Positions 14,069 to 18,309 of a stretch of 18,309 nucleotides of DNA are shown here, in pieces. Source of the stretch: an uncultured Clostridia bacterium (GTDB lineage Bacteria; Bacillota; Clostridia; Oscillospirales; CAG-272); NCBI GenBank assembly GCA_904502055.1, contig CAJGDZ010000015.1, forward strand, positions 1 to 18,309, read 5' to 3'. The notes under the pieces are model-generated. The model was not told the DNA's origin. It did no database searches and saw only the letters and a program-made list of their open reading frames with translations. Numbering within the stretch: the stretch's first letter is position 1; every line of letters begins with the position of its first letter. A program made the translations under genes and the position numbers.

Positions 14069-15112
14069 ATGAAAAAACTTTGTATCAAGCTGGTAAAGCC
14101 CATTCCGGGCGTGCTTTTGTCGGTGGCCATTGCGGCACTGGCCACCTTTTTGGAGAGCCTTTTGCCCATTCACGTGATCGGCGCGGCGGTGATCGCCATG
14201 TTCATCGGTATGCTTTGCCACCGTCCGATCAAAAGGGTCAAGGTCTTTGCGCCCGGACTGAAGTTTACATCCAAAAAGCTTTTAAAGCTTGCCATCATTT
14301 TGCTGGGACTTTCCCTCAATATCCGAACGGTGTTGAACGTGGGCAAAATGTCTCTTTCGGTCATGCTGTTTACACTTCTGACATGCTTTGGCGGTGGCTA
14401 TTTTATCGGCAGGGCGCTGGGGCTCAACTGGAAGCTTTCCAACCTGATCTCGGCAGGCACGGGCATCTGCGGCGGCTCAGCCATCGCGGCGATCGCGCCC
14501 ACCATTGACGCCGAGGACAACGACATTGCCTACGCGATGAGCGCGACTTTCCTTTTTGACATGGCCATGATCGTGCTGTTCCCCTTGATGGGACGCGCCA
14601 TCGGGATGAGTGATGAGGCATTCGGTCTCTGGGCGGGTACGGCGGTGAACGACACCTCGTCGGTGGTAGCCACGGCGTACGCCTTTTCCGAGGCGGCCGG
14701 TGACTTTGCCACGATGGTCAAGCTGACACGTACGCTGGCCATCATCCCGACGGTGCTGGTCTTTGCACTTATCGCGCTTCGCATCAAGCGGAAGGAGGCG
14801 CTGGCGAGCGCCGAGGATCCCTCGGCCTTAAAGGCCAACTTCAAGCTGACCAAGATCTTCCCCTGGTTCATTCTCGGCTTTCTGGCGATGGCGGCGGTGG
14901 CCAGCATCTTTGTCATTCCCGCGCCGGCCGTGGCGGTTACAAAGAGGATCAGTAAGTTCCTGATGGTGTGCGCGCTGGCCGCGATCGGCGTCAATACCTC
15001 GTTTGCCGATATGAAAAAGGCAGGTGTGCGCCCGATGCTGCACGGATTTATCATTTCCGCGCTTGTGGTCGTGGTCGCGCTGGTCGTGGAGATCGGTATG
15101 GGTATTGTCTGA
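14069..15112 (+). CDS. YeiH/UPF0324 family membrane protein (putative sulfate exporter family)
   Basis: The 347-aa polytopic membrane protein belongs to the UPF0324 (YeiH, Cons_hypoth698) family, annotated as putative sulfate exporters on thin evidence. It has about 9-10 hydrophobic helices. The family hallmark GTGICGGSAIAAIAPTIDAE (130-149) lies between helices, with WAGTAVNDTSSVVATAYAFS and VKLTRTLAIIP further on. The last helices follow KISKFLM-like and AAIGVNTSF segments. The N-terminus begins with a short cytoplasmic stretch and no cleavable signal. It sits 20 bp after the GpsA-like gene. A functional link between the two is possible but not evident. A LysR gene often adjoins yeiH elsewhere; the LysR gene here is 5 kb away and has a closer partner. 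Confidence 0.88.
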   Translation: MKKLCIKLVKPIPGVLLSVAIAALATFLESLLPIHVIGAAVIAMFIGMLCHRPIKRVKVFAPGLKFTSKKLLKLAIILLGLSLNIRTVLNVGKMSLSVMLFTLLTCFGGGYFIGRALGLNWKLSNLISAGTGICGGSAIAAIAPTIDAEDNDIAYAMSATFLFDMAMIVLFPLMGRAIGMSDEAFGLWAGTAVNDTSSVVATAYAFSEAAGDFATMVKLTRTLAIIPTVLVFALIALRIKRKEALASAEDPSALKANFKLTKIFPWFILGFLAMAAVASIFVIPAPAVAVTKRISKFLMVCALAAIGVNTSFADMKKAGVRPMLHGFIISALVVVVALVVEIGMGIV

Positions 15113-15115
15113 AAC

Positions 15116-15155
15116 AAAGCCCCGAAAACCTTTAGGTTTTCGGGGCTTTTCTTTG
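15116..15155 (+). terminator. Intrinsic terminator after the YeiH-like gene
   Basis: A perfect 15-bp stem (15116-15130 with 15135-15149) with loop TTTA is followed by a T-rich tail. It starts 3 bp after the stop codon. Confidence 0.94.
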
Positions 15156-15164
15156 GCAAAATTC

Positions 15165-15193
15165 TTGACAAAGATGTAACAAAGAGGTATAAT
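15165..15193 (+). promoter_or_regulatory. Consensus sigma-A promoter of the PIG-L/DUF4380/FucI-like operon
   Basis: There is a perfect TTGACA (15165-15170), a 17-bp spacer and a perfect TATAAT (15188-15193). The leader is about 30 nt. With no regulator gene beside it and no operator visible, the operon looks strongly and perhaps constitutively expressed. Confidence 0.9.
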
Positions 15194-15229
15194 ATTTCTA
15201 TATTCTATATGCTTTTTGGAGGATAGGCT

Positions 15230-15946
15230 ATGAACATACTGGCAATCGGTGCACACCCCGATGATATTGAGACCTCTTGCGGCGGTACTCTCGCGAAATA
15301 CGCGAAGATGGGTCACAAGGTCTTTACCGCAACGGCAACCAACGGAAACGTCGGCTCGTCCACGCTTTCGATGGAGGAGATCGCCCGCATCCGTAAGGAG
15401 GAGGCAAGACGCGCGGCGGCTGTGATCGGCGCGGAGTACGTTTGCCTCGATTACGATGACGAGATGTTTTTTGAGGACAAGACGGCGAGACTCAAGTTTA
15501 TCGATCTGGTCCGTTACTGCAAGGCGGACGTGATCCTTACGCACAACCCCGAGGACTACAATCCCGACCACGAGCTGACCAGCAAGATCATCAACGATAT
15601 TGCCGTAATGATCCCCGTGGCCAAGATTGAGACGCCCAACAAGCCCTATGACAAGATTCCGATCATTGCCTATTTTGAGCCGGTGAACGGTCTTGGCTTT
15701 GTGCCCACTGAGTACGTGGACATTACCGATCACATCGAGACCAAGATCGAGATGTGCCGTTGCCATCAGAGCCAGATCAGCTGGATGCAGGATAACTATA
15801 AGGATACTATGGCGGACAAGGATTTCTTTGAAAACTATGAGATCATCGCCCGTTACCGCGGCATTCAGTGCGGCGTGCAGTACGCCGAGGGCTTCCGCAT
15901 GGCAAACGATGCCTTCCGCGTTGTGCCTTACCGCATTCTTCCCTGA
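15230..15946 (+). CDS. PIG-L (LmbE-like) family zinc deacetylase
   Basis: This 238-aa protein is a PIG-L/LmbE-type N-deacetylase. The family removes acetyl groups from N-acetylglucosamine-containing molecules such as GlcNAc-inositol conjugates, chitobiose and bacillithiol or mycothiol precursors. It has the zinc-binding, catalytic AHPDD motif (8-12; His9 and Asp12 as ligands, Asp11 as base) and the third ligand His114 in HNPEDYNPDH (105-114). It also has a typical EEIARIRKEEARRAA helix. There is no signal peptide, so it acts in the cytoplasm. Family length is about 220-240, so it is complete. It is the first gene of a three-gene operon, and its TGA overlaps the next gene's ATG (TGATG). The neighbours suggest an amino sugar or its glycoside as substrate rather than bacillithiol, but this is inference. 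Confidence 0.92.
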   Translation: MNILAIGAHPDDIETSCGGTLAKYAKMGHKVFTATATNGNVGSSTLSMEEIARIRKEEARRAAAVIGAEYVCLDYDDEMFFEDKTARLKFIDLVRYCKADVILTHNPEDYNPDHELTSKIINDIAVMIPVAKIETPNKPYDKIPIIAYFEPVNGLGFVPTEYVDITDHIETKIEMCRCHQSQISWMQDNYKDTMADKDFFENYEIIARYRGIQCGVQYAEGFRMANDAFRVVPYRILP

Positions 15947-16794
15947 TGAAGACCTACGAAAAGACGCATGAGGTGCTCGGAAGGCTGCTTTTTGCCGAGG
16001 AGGGCAAGATCACGGTCGGCGTGGCGCTGGACTTCGGTCTTCGCATTTCCTACCTTTCCTTTGACGGCAGCGAAAATCTGTTTTTCGAGCAGCCGACGGA
16101 GATGACCGAGCTCAGCACGCCCGAGGGCTGGCGCGTGCGTGGCGGACACCGTCTGTGGCTGGCACCCGAGGGATCGTACGATTATTATCCCGACAATGAC
16201 CCGGTTAAGGTCGAGGTGCTGGCGGACGGATTGCGTCTGTCGCAAGCAAACGATCCGTGGCTGTGTGCCGAGAAGACAATGGAGATCCGTTTTTTGCCCA
16301 AGAATACGCTGGAGGTTCGCCATTTGGTAAAAAACACCGACACGGCGGTGCGGCGCGTCTCGCTTTGGGGTGTCAGCTCCATGGCACCGGGTGGTGTGGA
16401 GTACATTCCGATGGCGGTGCGTGATGGGGGAAGCGACCCCAACCACGTGTTCACCACGTGGGACTATACGAGCCTGGGTGACGAGAGAGCAACCTACGAA
16501 AGGGATCTCATCACGCTTGATCATTATGCCACGGGAAAGAAATACAAGATCGGAGTCGGACACCCGATGGGAAGCGTTCGTTACGTGAACCTTGGCGTGG
16601 TGTTTGAAAAGCTGCTGGACGTAAAAGCGGGGGCGGAGTACCCCGACGGCGGTGTTTCGTTTGAGACCTTTCTTTGCGACCATATGGTCGAGGTCGAAAC
16701 GCTCTCGCCGCTGACGGATATCGGCGCGGGCGAGACCGCTGCCTATTCGGAATTCTGGAAATTGACAAAACAAGGAGATAGCTATGAAACTTAA
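15946..16794 (+). CDS. DUF4380 family protein (galactose-mutarotase-like fold expected)
   Basis: The 282-aa product shows the pattern of DUF4380 proteins: a beta-rich, soluble protein with the signature GGHRLWLAPE (67-76) followed by YYPDNDPV. The function is not established. The family's resemblance to aldose-1-epimerase-like folds suggests carbohydrate binding or anomer/epimer conversion, and this is inference from fold. Its ATG overlaps the preceding stop by one base (TGATG), which implies translational coupling. No independent ribosome binding site is obvious. The frame is open a further 26 codons upstream, but these lie wholly inside the deacetylase gene. The last 11 bp overlap the next gene. 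The product is likely cytoplasmic, since no signal peptide is present. Confidence 0.8.
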   Translation: MKTYEKTHEVLGRLLFAEEGKITVGVALDFGLRISYLSFDGSENLFFEQPTEMTELSTPEGWRVRGGHRLWLAPEGSYDYYPDNDPVKVEVLADGLRLSQANDPWLCAEKTMEIRFLPKNTLEVRHLVKNTDTAVRRVSLWGVSSMAPGGVEYIPMAVRDGGSDPNHVFTTWDYTSLGDERATYERDLITLDHYATGKKYKIGVGHPMGSVRYVNLGVVFEKLLDVKAGAEYPDGGVSFETFLCDHMVEVETLSPLTDIGAGETAAYSEFWKLTKQGDSYET

Positions 16795-18088
16795 AATTGC
16801 AACCGTTGCTCTGGCGCACCCCTTTGAGGTGGGCTATGAGGAGGCAATGCCGCTTTTGAACAAGACCTCGGAGATGCTTGTGGCCGAGGGCATCGCCTGT
16901 GAGAACGTGGGCGTGGTCATGCACGATCTTGACACCGTGCGCGCCGCGGCTGAGGGGCTGAAGAAGTCCGATGCCGACGTGCTGATGATCTGCATCGCGA
17001 CCTGGAGTGAGGATCATCACCTGCTTGACCTGCTTTCCTACGTGGATATGCCGCTGATCTTGCGTGCGTATCCTGCGTTTGATACCGGCTCGCTTTGCTG
17101 CGCCCATCAGATCGGTGCGGTGTTCCGCGATATCGGCAAGACCTGCGAGTTTATCTACGGCGAGCCCGATGACGCTTCTTGCGCCAAGGAGACGCGCACC
17201 ATTGCGACGGCGTATGCGCTGAGAAACAAGATGAGCAAGGTTCGTGTGGGTGCCATCGGCGGACGTGTCAAGGGCATGACCGAGATCGCGTACGACGAGT
17301 TTGCCATCAAGCAGAAGCTGGGCGCGCGTGTGGTAAATCTTGATGAGAAGGAAATGACCGCCAAGGTGGCCGAGATGTCGGACGCGGCGGCCGAGAAGTT
17401 GCTGGCCGAGAAGGCGGACGTGCTCCGTCCCTGCAAGGTGACCTCCACAAAGGAGTCTATGCTGGAGTCCATCAAGTACTACGCGGCGCTGAAGGAGCTG
17501 GCCAAGGAATACGAGCTTGAGGCGCTTTCGGTCAAGTGTTACACGACCTATATGGGTAAGATCTGCCTTGGTTACTCGCTTTTGGCTGAGGAGGGCATCG
17601 TTGGCTCGTGCGAGGGTGACGTAACAAATGCCCTTACGATGAAGCTGATGTATGAGCTGAGCGAAAAGCCCATCAACAATACCGACCTTTTGTATCTGGA
17701 TGAGAAGGCAAACACCATTCTCTTCGCGCATTGCGGCTCGTCGGGCTTCTCGATTGCCGAGGGTGAGGTTGAGCTTTCGCCCGTCCGTTTGGCTGAGACC
17801 GGTGTTTGCACCAAGTTCCTTGTGAAGCCCGGAAAGGTGACGGCAGTCAACATCTGCGGTCACGGCGACGATCTTCGCCTCTCCATTATGGTGGGCGACG
17901 CGGTGCCCTGCGGTATGGAATTCCCCGGCAACCCCGTTAAGATCAAATTTGACAGATCGGTTACCGAGATGAACAAGGAGATCATGAAGAACGGTATCGG
18001 TCACCACTGGATGGTGGCCTATGGTGATTACACCGAGGAGCTTCGCTACTTCTGCAAGATCAACGGCATCAAAATGTACGAGGTATAA
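16784..18088 (+). CDS. L-fucose/L-arabinose isomerase-like protein
   Basis: The 434-aa protein has the three-part layout of the FucI/AraA superfamily of aldose-ketose isomerases but is shorter than FucI (about 590) and AraA (about 500). N-terminal Rossmann-like part: ADVLMICIATWSEDH (64-78). Middle part: KCYTTYMG (251-258), then GIVGSCEGDVTNALTM (271-286), whose CEGDV carries acidic residues (Glu277, Asp279) at the place of a metal-binding residue in FucI-like enzymes. C-terminal part: FAHCGSSGFS (314-323), CGHGDD (358-363) and GIGHHWMVAYGD (404-415) with His407/His408. Which sugar it uses cannot be told. It starts 11 bp before the end of the DUF4380 gene with a good AAGGAG site of its own. 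With a deacetylase and a DUF4380 protein ahead of it, it probably acts on a sugar these two release or prepare. Confidence 0.85.
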   Translation: MKLKIATVALAHPFEVGYEEAMPLLNKTSEMLVAEGIACENVGVVMHDLDTVRAAAEGLKKSDADVLMICIATWSEDHHLLDLLSYVDMPLILRAYPAFDTGSLCCAHQIGAVFRDIGKTCEFIYGEPDDASCAKETRTIATAYALRNKMSKVRVGAIGGRVKGMTEIAYDEFAIKQKLGARVVNLDEKEMTAKVAEMSDAAAEKLLAEKADVLRPCKVTSTKESMLESIKYYAALKELAKEYELEALSVKCYTTYMGKICLGYSLLAEEGIVGSCEGDVTNALTMKLMYELSEKPINNTDLLYLDEKANTILFAHCGSSGFSIAEGEVELSPVRLAETGVCTKFLVKPGKVTAVNICGHGDDLRLSIMVGDAVPCGMEFPGNPVKIKFDRSVTEMNKEIMKNGIGHHWMVAYGDYTEELRYFCKINGIKMYEV

Positions 18089-18095
18089 AAGCAAG

Positions 18096-18124
18096 AGGCT
18101 GAGTCAAATGACTCAGCCTTTTTC
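18096..18124 (+). terminator. Intrinsic terminator of the PIG-L/DUF4380/FucI-like operon
   Basis: AGGCTGAGTCA (18096-18106) pairs perfectly with TGACTCAGCCT (18109-18119), followed by five T. It directly abuts the second copy of the repeat element. Confidence 0.92.
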
Positions 18125-18309
18125 AAATTTTGATTTGTCGGTGTGTTTTCGTTGGCTGGGGATACGGTCGCTTTTTAAAAAAAGCTCCGCAAAAACTTTA
18201 ACTGAATGGGTCTGCACAAACTACACGTCATTTTAGACGGGAAGCCGCCGCGGCGGCTTTCCGTCAGCGCAAGGTCGGCAATCCGACAAAGAGAGCTTGC
18301 TCTCTTTTC
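18125..18309. mobile_element. Second copy of the MITE-like element, cut by the right window edge
   Basis: It begins with AAATTTTGATTTGTCGG (18125-18141), as the first copy does at 7642, and again directly behind a terminator. The 74 bp at 18161-18234 match the reverse complement of 7887-7960 with three substitutions. Behind this core come different hairpins. One is a 30-nt near-perfect palindrome (18236-18265) with GCCGCC/GGCGGC at its tip. GTCGG-CAAT-CCGAC (18274-18287) follows, then AAAGAGAGC-TT-GCTCTCTTT (18288-18307), the last shared with copy one. No gene is present. Confidence 0.62.

Noticed and set aside
14069..18088. A sulfonated-sugar (sulfoquinovose-type) degradation locus, suggested by a putative sulfate exporter near a FucI/AraA-like isomerase
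   Set aside because: A strong terminator and a new promoter separate the YeiH-like gene from the isomerase operon, and no transaldolase, transketolase or sulfo-sugar glycosidase is present.
16511..18094. A 527-codon minus-strand open frame opposite the isomerase gene, and a 522-codon plus-strand frame at 3474-5042 opposite the GH25 gene
   Set aside because: Both mirror well-supported genes in the antisense frame, contain no recognisable domain and lack ribosome binding sites.

Overview
The window looks like a chromosomal segment of a Gram-positive, gut-type member of the Clostridia (Oscillospirales/Christensenellales-like). That is an inference from moderately GC-rich genes, AT-rich spacers, strong GGAGG-type ribosome binding sites, near-consensus sigma-A promoters with 16-18 bp spacers, a tRNA with an encoded CCA, and gene families common in these bacteria (zf-trcl zinc-ribbon protein, GH25 lipoprotein, DUF4380, FucI-like isomerase). 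No phage, IS transposase, CRISPR or rRNA is visible.

Layout. 1-2023 (minus): serine biosynthesis operon serC-serA behind a consensus promoter; serA runs off the left edge. 2053-5172 (minus): a GH25 lysozyme-like lipoprotein with six cysteine repeats, followed 16 bp later by the AAA+ ATPase gene comM, with a promoter at one end and a terminator at the other. 5201-5592 (minus): a 90-aa double zinc-ribbon protein with its own promoter, leader hairpin and terminator. 5671-7641 (plus): mnmG as a single-gene unit. 7642-7996: a non-coding, inverted-repeat-bounded, hairpin-rich element of about 355 bp, with a second copy starting at 18125. 7995-10252: a LysR regulator and an AlaA-type aminotransferase gene diverging from a nearly symmetric promoter. 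10296-10451: tRNA-Gln(CUG). 10463-10625: a second, different hairpin-rich spacer. 10645-11476 (plus): a ThuA-like protein. 11478-12919 (minus): a MATE efflux pump. 12941-15155 (plus): a divergent GpsA-like dehydrogenase followed by a YeiH/UPF0324 membrane protein. 15165-18124 (plus): a tightly packed three-gene operon of PIG-L deacetylase, DUF4380 protein and FucI-like isomerase.

How the genes work together. SerC and SerA are consecutive enzymes of the phosphorylated serine pathway. The last operon reads like a small carbohydrate-processing module: a deacetylase, a sugar-binding or epimerase-like protein and a ketol isomerase, linked by overlapping start and stop codons. Its substrate is unknown. 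The most unusual non-coding signals are the MITE-like repeat with its exchangeable hairpins and the 32-bp palindromic promoter shared by the LysR and alaA genes.
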